Source of the DNA: Lingula anatina
Lineage: Eukaryota; Brachiopoda; Lingulata; Lingulida; Lingulidae
NCBI RefSeq assembly: GCF_001039355.2
Contig: NW_019774247.1
Span: 72,724 to 126,785, forward strand
Length of the DNA: 54,062 bases
Direction of reading: 5' to 3'
In this document: one piece after another, positions 34,101 through 45,420 of the stretch
Position numbering within the stretch: position 1 is the stretch's first letter
How the letters are laid out: each line of letters starts with the position of its first letter
Notes under the pieces: model-generated
What the model was told of the DNA's origin: nothing
The model's input: the letters and a program-made list of their open reading frames with translations, nothing else
The model's database searches: none
Translations under genes and position numbers: made by a program

Positions 34101-37100
34101 AAATGACTATAATTTGCTACAACATGTGTATATATATCTTGTAGATAAGGATATTGAAATAAGATCTTAGGCAAAGATGGATAGACATTGAAATAAATAT
34201 ATGTTTAAGAAGGAATGTTTGCATAAATGTGTGCTTGAATATAAAATGTGAAGTTATACCTAAATAGCTAAGGACAACTACAGAAATAATACCAAAATAT
34301 ATGAATGCATAAATAGAGAAAAAACCAAGCAAAGATTCCTATTTACAAAAAGAATACATTATTTTGCATGTTCATCCTCGTATAAAAATCAACTGTTCAC
34401 TGAATATCTGCCAAACAATACATTATAAAATTATACAATATTATGTAAAGTCATGTATAATTAAGATATTCAATTTTGCCAGATATAACAGTTCAAAAAT
34501 GGGTCAATGTCACTAGGTTTTTTTATTGAAAATAAAACAATTTTAAAAATTGACCTCTAACACATATTTCTGTGATTGTTGACCCAATAATGAAAATATT
34601 CATTAAACCAACTTTACCCATAAAACGATCTAATATATTTGTGAAATGTGCAATTTATTGCAAAAAGAATGTTTTAAGGGTTAAAAAACATTTGCAAGCC
34701 TCAAAATGAACACATTATTCGTGTCAAATGTTGTTACAGAACAGTGATAAAGATAAAAGAATAGAAATCAATCAAACTAGCTAAAATGTACAAAAACATA
34801 AAGTGACACCATGACTGCTATTTTATGGTGACAATTTTTCTTAATTTTTCACATTTTCGTTGAACTCCATATCCCACCCAGTCAGTGCCTTGAAATGACA
34901 CTACAGATCACTGCAGGCAAACTCAAATTATGAGAAATCAGTTCATAAATCTGTCAAATATTTACGGGATACGTGACTTTTTTCAGTTATCTAAGACAAC
35001 ATCCCAGGTTACTTCGTGTGACCCAAAAGAAATAAGTCACATCTCATTGGAAAGATCCCAACACAGTGAAGTTCTGGTAAGTAACACTGTTACAATTTCC
35101 CCAATTATGTTGATATAAATACACTTTTCAGATCCATATAAATTTGGCAGCAGATCCTCTGTGAGTTGTGCTGAGGGTTTCTTTTTTTCGTTTTGTTAGT
35201 ATAATCCTGGTTAGCATGCATATTAGAAAACAAAATTAGAACTACTTCTTAAAGTTGCAGATAAAGATGCAGTACTAGAAAAAGCTCATGCTTTAAGTCT
35301 AAGTAACTAAGCTAAAGCCTTAAACCCTGAGAATCAGAGGGCAGAATGGACTCAATAGACAGCCCTGTTCATTTTTCTAGTTATTTTTACTAAATATTCC
35401 AATGATACAAAGGTGCAGCAAAGCATAAATTCCATTACTTTATATAATACTTTCTGTTACCATTTAAGCTCATCCTTTTATGTCCTATTCCCTAGGATAT
35501 GTGGATACAAAATAAGCAAAAATACCCCCCAAGGTTCAGAAAAATGATTGAGATATAAACCAAAAGCTACATATGTTGCCAACCCCCTGATTCCCAGGAT
35601 TAAGCTCAGCCCGCAGATTCCCAGGGTTAAGTCTAGCCTCCTGATTCCCAGGGTAAAGCTCAGCCCCCTGATTCCCAGGGTTAAGTCCTATATCTAGAGC
35701 TAATACCACTACTACCACCACTTCTACTACATCACCACCACTACAATACATCACAGCACAACACACAACTACAGCTAGTCAGAATCTTCCTCCTTACTTT
35801 GGTCACCAAAGATGGTCTCTGCATGCTTGATGAGGAACTCAGTGACAACTGCCTGGACGCCCACCCCCTGCAGTGCCGCCGCTCCTCCACCCTGTTCTAG
35901 TTCTTTTGATCTGAAATATATAGCCATAGAGGTCAATGATCTGAAATATATAGTCATAGAGGTCATTGACCTGAAATACAGTCATAGAGGTCAATGATCT
36001 GAAATATATCCCCCGAGGTCACAATGTAATGGTATACAGAGTTAGAGTGCTATAAGCCCCCACCCCACCCCCATCATACATCCACTTCTGCTTCAGTTTT
36101 TTATTACCAGAATACTCAAAAACTAAAGTTAATCTTGGGTTGTTCTGTTGTCAGTCATACTCCATTTCATTAACTTAAAGTGCGGAATTAGCTCCATAGG
36201 AACTAACTTCAAACCTGTCTAAGAAAGCTCTAAAAGTCAGACAAAATTTCGGTGATCACGTTACCTGAGCAGATTGGGCGCCCACACAATGGCGAGGTTC
36301 TTACTGCCCATGCCAGTGTTTTCTCCGTGGGAAGCTATCTTGGCAAGATGGCGGAGCAGGTACGTCGCAGTTCTAGTGGATGAAAATAAAAGGATTTGTA
36401 GTATTATAACATGTTGGCAAAAAGTATTTGCTTTGTTCTATATAGATTACTATTAGATGTTTTAGACAGTGGGAAACTATTACTTGTCAAGTGAAAAAAT
36501 ATGGAAAAATAACATTATTTTAATAAAACATACTGTTGGTTAGAGCCATTGCCCACTGTAGTTTGGACATTACAGGGATGAGACCAGTCCTCACTGAAAA
36601 AGTAGGAAAATTGCCTGGGGGTCCAGGGTACACGATTCACAAGAATGACACAAATGACCCTGAAAAGGTCAGAATTCCGACAAAAGTCAGGAAAGTCTCA
36701 GCAGTGCCAGGGCCGTAGCCTGAGAAAAATGCCAGGGGGGGCAGTAAGCGGACACGAGGAGGCAAAGCCCCCGAGGGGGGTGGGTGTGGGAGGGGGTGTC
36801 CCCCTCGCACGGTGTGGAAAATTTTTAAAAACTGTATGTATAATACTGCATTCTGGTGCATTTTAACTGTTATTTATTGCTCAATCAGAAGTCAGAAATT
36901 GTGGGTTCATTTTGCCATAAGTACAGTCATTTTTTCAACACAACACGCCAATTGGACTTTTTGGCATGAACTGAGTTTGTTAAAAACAGTACACCTTTGT
37001 GAACAGATTGTTGAATGATTGTCTAGTGGCCATGAGTGCATTTTCTCACAGATTTGATACCAACTTTGCAATTATTTATTTATTTTTACCTTTGCGATTA

Positions 37101-40100
37101 TTATTATTTTTTTTTTTGCACCTCAAATCCCAGGGGGGGCAGCTGCCCCCCCTGCCCCCCCGGAGGCTACGGCCCTGAGTGCATTACCTGTAGTGTGGAG
37201 GTGGTAGCTGCTGTAGTATATATATATATATTACCTGTAGTGTGGAGGTGATAGCTGCTGTAGTATATATATATATATTACCTGTAGTGTGGAGGGGGTA
37301 GCTGCTGTAGTGTAGATCTCACTCCCTGCCACTTCTCATCTTCATTAGATACATGAACTGCAGACTGAAGTGAAAAGAACATGTTCTACTAATACAACCA
37401 GGGATATCCTCAACTCCTTCCTGATACATTATTATATATGCCAATATATTTCTTACAGGTCACAATATGACCATAAACCTCAATCTGTGAGCCATGAAAT
37501 TAGTAGCAAATCCAATTTAAAATTTCATAGAATCAAATACAAATAAAGGACTTGATTCATTTACGGAATTCATTTGATGCAAGTTCCCCTTTATTTATAC
37601 TTTTTCTACATTTCTCACAATCTATCTACAGCAGATGGTGGCTCCACCTACCACAAACTTCGAGTAGAGTTGATAGGTGAGGAGAGGGTTGGGTAACTCT
37701 CTGAAGTACATCTTCAGTAAAGAGCTGATACTGTGGATGTCTTTCTGGGTCTCTATCTTCAGGTCAGGAGCTGTCCCTTCATCAAACGCTAGCCTAGAGG
37801 TACAAGGCAAAAAACATTTCACTTGAAAAATAAAGTTTTCTTTGTCTTTGTTGTCCTAGTATTAACTTTCATTCCATAAGTTAACCTTGTTTCCAGATCT
37901 CTTTCTGTAATTATATTTTCAAATAGTTTTAACATAATATTATATATATTACATCACAGGTACAGCAGAGCTTGAGAAGGAAAGACAACCTCAACAGCAC
38001 TCATATTTTTAGAATTATAAATTTCATTAAAGAACTGCTGTTTTATATAAACCCCAGATCATACCTGAGTTTCTGTATATTAGATGCCACTCCAGACAGT
38101 CTGTATATACCATCTACAATACCATGTTTCTCTATTACTTCGCTGCAAATCTGGAGCACCTGTGGCACTGGAGAATAAAAACATGTCATTCAGTTGTCAC
38201 ATCCCGACAGGAAGGGTCTTGTGAATTTTTAAAGGATCTTTATGCAATTAAGTCACTATTTTTTCTCAAATCTAGCATATTCATGTCAACAAGAACAATA
38301 TAGAAATCTAAGCCACTATGTAAATAGACAATCCCTGAATATACCAACTTCAAGAAAACATTAATGAAGAGTTAAGTTAATATCTAAACAACATTTAAAG
38401 AATCTATTTTTGGACTGACAAAATCTGTGATCAGATGATTACCATGACTGTTATTGTATGAAGAGGAAAAGTCCATAAGAGGACACGAAGTTGTCATAAT
38501 TGTAGTGATCATCTTCTGACAGACACTGTAGAACTAGACATATATTATGTTGTGTATATTATTTGTTTCAGTCCTCCCCTACCTTCTAGTCCTGAATTGA
38601 GCAGATGTTCACCAAGATCACAACCAAACACTCTCTCCTTCACGATTCCCGTCTGCTTCAGGGCGTTCCTAGTGGGACGATGCGTGAAGAAACGGGACAG
38701 GAATGATATCACCTTGCCTCTGCGCTGTAAAACTGGGAAACACAAAATAAACTCATCATAATTTAAGTTAAATAAGAACACTTGAAGAACATTTTTTAAA
38801 TAGGGCATACCTTAGTGATAATTAGAAAACTACTGATTTTTCCAGGAAATTTTTTATCATGAAAATATCTTAACATTTCATCCTTCTTAATAGTGCTATT
38901 CAAATACGCACATTCATATCTTTGTGATGCTGAGAGAAAGCAGTGATATTCAAATCAACTCCTACCTGGTTTTTGTGCTTCTGCTAGCTTAGCCTCCACT
39001 GTTTGTGGCATCTTGTTGTCAGAGCCAATGATTTCTACACACTCTGCTGGGAAGAAACCAACCTGAAACCATTCACAAATACAGTACATACTAAATCAGG
39101 AAGAAGACATCAGCCAATTTTGTGTGTTAGAAGGTACTGAAACTTTAAAACCTAAATTAATTAGCAAGGAATTTCAACTGTGACAAGTATATTTCCACAC
39201 AGTATGGCCCCATTCAGAATAGGAGAGTTACTAGTCCGAGGGTCAAATATGGCAACCCACCACAAATCTTGCCGTCTAATACGCTAATAGACACTGAATA
39301 GAAATATCCCGTGAAGTTTTCAAGTGGTTTGGCCATATTTGACCCTCAGACTAGTTAGTCTCCTATTCTAAATGGGGCCAATGATACCACAGCTCTCACA
39401 GTGTGGTGTTCCCTACCTCAAATGAAGCCTTCTTTCCTCTCCACCATACTGTGTCCTCTACTGGAGGCATGTCTATCACAGATACAAAGTCACCAACCTG
39501 AAAATATATAAACACTGGATTCACTGCCATGGCACTGGTATAACAGTACAGTTAATAATATAGGGAGATAGTGACACAAAGATGGGAACTGGATAGTAAT
39601 ATAACTTGTTGAACTCATTAAAATCAACAATCAGTATATTGTACAAAATGTTATGTTTGGTAGTCTTGTGCCTTCTATGTGAGGGCAAGATTGGTCCCAC
39701 AAACCAGCAGACTTCAGAAAATGACTGTCCAGAATCAGAACTATAATGTTTAAAGATGATATCTATAGATTTTTTGCTAAATTTTAGTGAATGTACATTA
39801 GCAATGTAGTCCCCTGTTTGCAACTGAGTCAAATGCACATGTCATTTACACTTGTGACTGTGACTTCAGTTGACATACATTTCAAAGACCTGGACTTACT
39901 TTGAGAGAGAGTTCGTCTGTGGCCTGGGCGTTGTGTGACTTCACTACGTGTGCTGCCGCAATGGCTGGGATATTGATGTCACTGTCATCACTGGAGGTTA
40001 TTAACAGACGGTTGCCATGGTTATCCATCTATAAACAAACATCAAAATGTTATGACCATAGTATTTAAAAACTGGCAATACCATTTCTTTACAGCATTAT

Positions 40101-40720
40101 TTCCAGCCAAGAAAACTGAAATGTTCACATGGACTATGAATGATTTGCCAAGCCCACCAAAATATTAATGACAATTTGTAATTTTCTTGCCTACTATTTG
40201 ACCAGGAATACCCAAAATAGAATAACAAACAGCAGCCATCCATCAATACCCTGATACCACATATATGTGTACAAACATTCCAAGTGGTAGTCTAATACTA
40301 TTATAGGGTGCTGATCATAGTCACCAGAGAAAACCATGGCTGCTGCTTTGACTTTAAATTACTGTGACTCTTGATCAATTCCAAGTCTAGACTCATCTCC
40401 ACTGCTTGTCATAAATCAATGAATAAATACATAGGAAGATTTAATTATTATCCTCTGATCAATACACGGTCATGTTGTACCTAGTTCAAACATTTTCTGA
40501 ATATGAATCAACAGGCAACTATATTAGGTAGCTTCATTATGAGAGACAAATCCACTTGTCTAAAACACAAACAGATTGATCAATTATCTCTCTCACTCTC
40601 TCCTGGCCAGTCTCTCTCCCCTCGTCCCACTCTTCCCTTCCCTTCTCTCTCTCTCTCTATGTCTCTCCTTATTTTCTCTATGTCTATGTCTCCCCCCATC
40701 CCCCCTCTCTCTCTCTCCTT

Positions 40721-40776
<56 letters not shown>

Positions 40777-43700
40777 TCCAACCAGTTCAGTATTGGTCCA
40801 CAGCTGATCATGTTGCCTGCTATCTCACTGAATTTGTTCAGGTAGGCAGCTAGCTTCTCTGGAATGCCCTGCAATTAAAATGATCAGCAAAAATTACCTC
40901 AATGAAAAAATATTATTTTCTGAAAATAAAAGTTGGCAAAAGAAGTAATTATTGGATAGCTTTTTACTGAAATTGAAATACGTATGTAACATGATTTTCA
41001 GTTCAGAACTGGGGGCTTCAGCTTGCTTTCTACTGTTGTCTGGACAATGTCCAGCAAGGAGAAGTTATAGAGAACAGCACCAATATTTACCGTCTGCAAA
41101 AACAAGTTCTTACGACTTGTCAACACAATACATCACTCCAAGAACCTCTGCATTGCCTTCCAGTATATACCAGTGAATACCAACTGGCCATATCTACTTA
41201 CCCTATATGTATTTCACTGTGGAGAAACCAGACTAACTAACATATCTGTATAAAATATACACATATGAATACACCCAGGCTAGATATCTGGATTCACAAT
41301 TTCTCTACTGGAGGTTAATTCTGAATCGCATCATAAAAGTATTATAAGTATACTTTAATATTTAACATTAATTGAGGCCCCAATCCTATGCACTGGGAAC
41401 CATTACCAGTCTTTCATAATATATCCACATGGTCTAGAACTATCACAAGTAGAACCCTGTGCTAGCCTTCTATTTCTATTGCATAGACCAGGACCAGTCA
41501 ATATCTGGTAATCCTGTATGTACTTTATAAAATCTGGTCATTAGTAAGTAAGTCATCTTCATAATTATTTGTGCAATGACACTAAGTCAACTTAAATCAA
41601 AAGTATGACTTTTGAACTTAACCAGTCAGTAAAACCAAACCAGGCTAAAAGATGTCCCCTTCTCTGTCAATATGTGCGAATTGGGATGGAAGACTGTTCA
41701 GTTAAACTATTGGCCTCAGTTAGCCATGAGAACACTGACTAAAAATCCCTATGCCATCTTTCTAAAGAATAAATACAATCCAACTTGTACAATTTTCTAA
41801 GAAGACAACCTCCAGGAATGTACCAGATGAACTGTAATCAGATGTCAGTAATAGAATAGTTTTCTGCAGAATGTATACATTTTACTTGCAGTTATTGTTC
41901 CTGTTTCTATCAGAGTATTGATTTTTGTGCTGGTTGATTACTGTATGTGGAGAGATCCTTCATTTAACATCATTACAAAGTTATTATCTTTCTTCCCAAA
42001 ATTCTGCAACTAAAATGACAGTAATATCAATGGAAATCACGTCTGCCATGGTACATGTAGGAAAGGGTCAATTACAATGCACAACCATTGAAATAAAAAA
42101 TTAAATTTAAATAAAATAAAATAAAATAAAATAAAATAAAATAAAATACTAACTTTTAGAAGAAACTGACAGCAATTAATCTGAGCAAAATAACAGTTGC
42201 ACAGTGTTGACCAACCTCACTTCTTCCAACCACTTTGTCATAACACACGGTACACAACTGCCCCTCATCACAGTATTACCACATCAACAACTGCTTGAAA
42301 TAATTTTTCCATTTAACAACTACAAATGCACGTTCTAGTACACAAATATAGTTATAGGAACACAAATTTTACGATTTTACCTTGTGTGTGTCTAAATAAA
42401 CCCATGAAGTTTTGAAATATTTCTTTGCTGAAACATGTGCATGCATGCAAGTATGCACACACAGACAGAAACATTCTACCAGTCTTTACTCATCCTCTGG
42501 ATAGATATGAAATTTTGCAAACTTTAAGGAAATAAGAAAATGTGTGCTGTATTCTAACAACTACAGCAGAAAAAATGCTTACCCCAATTTCTGCAAAGTA
42601 TTTTCCATCTCTTTCCCATTATTTTCTGACATTTTCACTTCCTCACATTTCACATTCACCCAGCATTCAAATGCGGTTTAAAGTATTGATTCTCTCTTAT
42701 TACAAACAAGGGTCGCGCACAGATGGCATTATTTACGCTTCCTGGCGCCCTCTGCTGGGAAATCTTCCCTGTTATTTCACACGGATGCTGCTCTGGTGTT
42801 TGTTTTCTCCCCAGACATGTTGACTTAATACATTGATTTCCTGGTTTTTGACCCCAGTATACTGCCAGATAGAGAGGGAAAGAGTTCAAATGTCCCATGT
42901 TAAAACAGGAATGCGTGTGCCCACAGCTGGATATGCACATGCAGATATGCTATAAAACAGATCTGCACGTGATTTACATGATAGGCAGACAATTGGATGA
43001 GGTTATCAATATTTACCAAACGAAAAAACACTTCAACCCTAAGGCAATTTTGATGGAAGTTGGGTAAAAAGCTAGGCATGATCTAACATTAAGAGATCTG
43101 GTAACAGACCATTATTTGACCAGAAAGATTCCTGCCCATGCTTCACTGTTCACAAGAGAGTGTTTATCAGCAGACCTGCACTTCCTTATTCTCCCATTTG
43201 ACCAATAGCACAATAGTGTTCATTGGTACTGACCAGTGCTCTAAACTGACCTCAAGAATAAGAACAGATATGGTGGTCATCCACATCACATAGTGCAATG
43301 AGAAAGTGACTAAGGGCAGAATATAAAAAAATATATATATATAATAAAAAAATAAATAAAACCAAATAGCAGACACACACACAAACATACATACACTTTT
43401 CATAATGAATCATTCAAAAAAAAAAAAAAAAAAATCCTTCTACCAATTGATGCAGTGTTAAACCAGTGAGTTGTTCACAAGGCTAGTTGGTCATCCTCCT
43501 ATTGACCACTCAGTATTAATCCCATCACAACAGAAAGCACACTTAATGGCAGTACCATCCTGAGGGAGGAATATTGACCAGTCCACTTAAATGACCAGTG
43601 ATAAGCTAATGACTAGCTGGTGGCAATAGGGCAATGACCATCATTTCTGAACAGACTGGAAACATATTTGTGTTTAACATGCCATCCTTAGGCATGGCAG

Positions 43701-43818
43701 CTGATATATACATATCACATAATCTGAAATGATGTTTTTGCTCTACTAATCTGGTACAAAAGAAACTGTATTTTTGCTTTGATATGATAATTCACTTACA
43801 AAAATGTGTGTGTGTGCA

Positions 43819-43882
<64 letters not shown>

Positions 43883-45057
43883 CACCTCTAAATTTTCCTC
43901 ATCTCCGTCTTCCTTACGGAGCTCTGGCAGCTTGCTGAACTTGCGATCATATATACATTTGTGCAGCTGCTTGTCTAACAGGCGGAAATTTTCAAAAGTT
44001 CTTTTTAAAGTCCACATTTTCTCATTAGAAGAGACTTTAATAAAGTAGAGAGGTGTCATAGTGCCGTCCTCATTGTGTTTGTAACTATCGCGGTGACCAG
44101 GAAGTAGTGACACCTAGTGAGAAGAAATAACATCACACCATAAATCAGAAAGTAACCTAAACCAAATGAAACATTATACAGACCAGAAGTGCCATAATTT
44201 ACGAGAACAGTTTTAAGCAGTGACTGTGACACATAACAACAAATTACTGAAATATGTCATACACTTAACTGATACTATGCAGGTCTTTACAAGTATTTAA
44301 GTATGAGTTATTCCGTTGCTTCAATTATTACTCATGACTTTTATAAATATTTCCATCAGTTTTGGCAATCTTTGATAATACCTGAAGAGGTCCGAGCTCT
44401 ATAAAATCATAATGGAAGTGAGCACAGTCGTCTATTTTAGGAAATCTGGAGCTCAAATCATGAACTTTTCTGAAATTGGTACAAAAAGAGTGGAATACAA
44501 CAAAAATACATGTAATCATTTCTGTAGTAGCAACAGCAGGTTTTTTTTTCTATTATTGTGCACTTAACCTTCTAATTTGGTAATGGAAAATGTAAAATAT
44601 GAGTCTGAGAGACGCTTTAAAATGTTAATTGTTTCAAAATGAAAATCAGAACAAGCAAAAATAGCTGTTAATCGACTGAGTTGCACTTGACACAGAATCT
44701 GAAAAAAAGTTTGCTTCATTTTTTACAGTCTTTTAACTAAAGGAAATTGTGATTGTCTTGACAATGATTTAAGTGAAGACAATGGCCCATTACATAACGC
44801 CAACTACAATTACTGGGGACCTATCACTCTTCTACCACTACTATAACAAAGTCCACTTTACTGAGTCAGCTATTTCATTTTAGCAGTCTACGCTCAGTTG
44901 AACAGCAACTTACTTTGTCATGGCTTTCACTTTGACATTTATTTTGTCATGGCTTTCACTTTGACACTTACTTTGTCATGGCTTTCACTTTGACGCTCCC
45001 TGAGAGTTCTCTGATGCCAGCTCTGTCTAAACTGTCATAGATGGGGATGATGCCCAC
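27074..45057 (-). CDS. ARHGAP32: Rho GTPase-activating protein, ARHGAP32/33 type (PX-SH3-RhoGAP), 5' end not found
   Basis: Eighteen coding exons join in one frame (6141 nt, 2046 residues plus stop): 45057-44972, 44469-44382, 44113-43886, 40868-40776, 40028-39900, 39497-39417, 39062-38966, 38732-38583, 38167-38065, 37793-37652, 37364-37282, 36372-36265, 35910-35798, 33384-33234, 32877-32768, 32335-32186, 31637-31494, 31158-27074. Every intron is GT-AG. The order PX (about residues 45-165), SH3 (195-250), RhoGAP (300-497) and a long Ser-rich tail is that of vertebrate ARHGAP32 and ARHGAP33. KYIEVGGGPAAL after the GAP domain is shared with ARHGAP32 in particular. Known: such proteins switch off Cdc42/Rac/Rho at membranes and synapses. 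The arginine finger is present. The symbol means co-orthologue, not a proven one-to-one match. Confidence 0.92.
28440..28530 (-). repeat. Coding minisatellite in the RhoGAP tail
   Basis: Imperfect tandem units of about 21-24 bases encode NPAQ(A/E)S-type repeats (VQANPAQASPVQANPAQES). The frame is kept throughout. Confidence 0.65.
31494..33384 (-). CDS. RhoGAP post-domain linker exons
   Basis: Exon 33384-33234 (LARPKSLCV, TKLLSLEEAQQKQKYIEVGG, GPAALPEFHTILEHP), 32877-32768 (RKRSRKSGGWKALFKGSGGK), 32335-32186 (RRKLRMVKSADSLATMSALP, ANPYA) and 31637-31494 (ERPKSVDDSS, RSNSLESYFEMP). RPKSL, LL.LEEAQ, the basic SGGWKALF and the KSADSL block are all conserved in ARHGAP32. Several RxxS sites are candidate kinase or 14-3-3 sites. 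Confidence 0.88.
31991..32200 (-). repeat. Minisatellite spanning a 5' splice site (donor at 32185)
   Basis: Units of 59, 59 and 57 bases at 31991, 32050 and 32109, plus the true exon end at 32166-32205. Each unit repeats ATTGCCAACCCATATGCAG with GTAAGACAC, that is exon end plus donor plus intron start. The real exon end reads ATTGCCAACCCGTATGCAG. Confidence 0.9.
35588..35687. repeat. Intronic minisatellite, unit about 29 bases
   Basis: About four imperfect copies of CTGATTCCCAGGGTTAAG(T/C)TCAGCC in the intron after the RhoGAP exon at 35798. The units do not contain the splice site itself but begin 110 bases downstream of it. Confidence 0.75.
35798..38732 (-). CDS. RhoGAP catalytic-domain exons
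   Basis: Exons 38732-38583 (RVFGCDLGEHLLNSG), 38167-38065 (VPQVLQICSEVI, GIVDGIYRLSGVASNIQKLR), 37793-37652 (DIHSISSLLKMYFRELPNPL), 37364-37282 (LQQLPPPHYR), 36372-36265 (YLLRHLAKIASHGENTG, KNLAIVWAPNLLR) and 35910-35798 (SKELEQGGGAAAL, VVTEFLIKHAETIFGDQ). The arginine finger is the Arg of GIYRLSG (about residue 340 of the part found). The K..FRELP.PL and N of WAPNLL motifs that stabilise it are present, so GAP activity is expected. Confidence 0.93.
35911..36020 (-). repeat. Minisatellite spanning a 3' splice site (acceptor at 35911)
   Basis: Four acceptor-like AG sites at 35911, 35941, 35971 and 35999 (plus coordinate of the G). Units are 30, 30 and 28 bases, each reading GACCTCTATGGCTATATATTTCAG or close to it on the minus strand. 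Every copy contains a polypyrimidine-poor but complete TTTCAG. Confidence 0.9.
36708..37177. mobile_element. MITE with CAGGGCCGTAGCC ends in a RhoGAP intron
   Basis: Left end CAGGGCCGTAGCC and right end GGCTACGGCCCTG are perfect 13 base inverted repeats. AGTGC directly flanks both sides. G- and C-runs and a (A)/(T)-rich centre lie inside. Total 470 bases, no coding. The superfamily is unknown, possibly hAT-like. Confidence 0.75.
37184..37324 (-). repeat. Minisatellite spanning a 5' splice site (donor at 37281)
   Basis: Three copies of a 47 base unit, with donors at 37187, 37234 and 37281 (minus strand G). Each unit reads CAGCTACC.CCTCCACACTAC (exon end) then AG|GTAATATATA (donor and intron). 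The third copy is the true exon end. Confidence 0.9.
38966..40028 (-). CDS. RhoGAP SH3-domain exons
   Basis: Exons 40028-39900 (MDNHGNRLLI, INIPAIAAAHVVKSHNAQA, TDELSLK), 39497-39417 (VGDFVSVIDMPPVEDTVWW, RGKKASFE) and 39062-38966 (VGFFPAECVEIIGSDNK). ALYDY is replaced by AHVVKSH as in the family, while WW and FFPAECVE are the conserved SH3 core. Exon borders are phase 0 until the last, which ends in phase 1. Confidence 0.9.
40577..40775. repeat. (CT)n-rich microsatellite abutting a donor site
   Basis: A CT-rich tract of about 200 bases, pure from about 40733 to 40773. On the coding strand of the RhoGAP gene it is (GA)n beginning three bases after the exon at 40776. Confidence 0.9.
40776..40868 (-). 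CDS. RhoGAP exon, end of PX domain
   Basis: Reads GIPEKLAAYLNKFSEIAGN and ISCGPILNWLE. It corresponds to the final PX helices of ARHGAP32 (YL..L..IAGN..NCGP.L.WME). Its donor GTGAGAGAGA runs straight into a long (GA)n on the coding strand. Confidence 0.88.
41177..43800. other. RhoGAP intron, no further exon recognised
   Basis: The intron at 40869-43885 holds an (AAAAT)n run at about 42110-42147, an A run at 43416-43434 and short AC/TA runs. None of the small open frames shows a recognised family. Confidence 0.5.
43822..43876. repeat. (GA)n microsatellite near a donor site
   Basis: Pure GA run of about 55 bases, starting on the coding strand (as CT) ten bases past the donor of the PX exon ending at 43886. 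Confidence 0.95.
43886..44469 (-). CDS. RhoGAP PX-domain exons
   Basis: Exon 44469-44382 reads KVHDLSSRFPKIDDCAHFHY and FIELGPLQ. Exon 44113-43886 reads VSLLPGHRD, TPLYFIKVSS, KMWTLKRTFENFRLLDKQLH and CIYDRKFSKLPEL. The CAHFHY and CIYDRKFS.LPEL blocks are diagnostic for the divergent PX domain of ARHGAP32/33. Known: PX domains bind phosphoinositides; the classical basic ligand motif is not obvious here. Confidence 0.88.
44910..44996 (-). repeat. Minisatellite spanning a 5' splice site (donor at 44971)
   Basis: Three 29 base units begin at 44910, 44939 and 44968. On the minus strand each reads GTCAAAGTGAAAGCCATGACAAA, then (G/A)TAA(G/A)T. The true donor is the third; the middle copy has lost its GT (ATAAAT); the far one keeps GTAAGT. 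Confidence 0.9.
44972..45057 (-). CDS. RhoGAP exon, most upstream found (pre-PX)
   Basis: Reads VGIIPIYDSLDRAGIRELSG and SVKVKAMTK. Its acceptor TTTCAG lies at 45058-45063, and it starts in phase 0. It aligns with the segment just before the PX core in ARHGAP32 (a KVK.. stretch before FPKM..CAHFHY). The codon for the protein start must be further upstream. Confidence 0.75.
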
Positions 45058-45420
45058 CTGAAATATGAAAAAAAAAATTTAATAGTTATTCTAAACTCGA
45101 CTAAATTTAAAAACAGGAGAATACTTGCCCTGAAATGAGATTTCCAAAATATAAAATTTAACTGTGAAAACGCTGCAGAAAATTCAGTCAATGAGAAAAA
45201 AAAACACCCTTCCTTAAAAAGTATGATATAAATAACCGCCAATGGCCAACATCTAAACATGTGAAACACACAGAGACGGCTCCATCCAGCATGCACGTTT
45301 ACACACACATGCAATCACACATGAGCACATATTTGCATGTAGTTCTTACAGACTTCAAAAAACATAACTAGTCACTGCAGTTGTGCCATTAAAACTAATT
45401 ACAACTTGTTATCACCCACT

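Noticed and set aside
40503-40874. Ser-Leu-rich or Arg-Glu-rich proteins over the CT run
   Set aside because: These are translations of a dinucleotide repeat; the real coding part is only the exon at 40776-40868.
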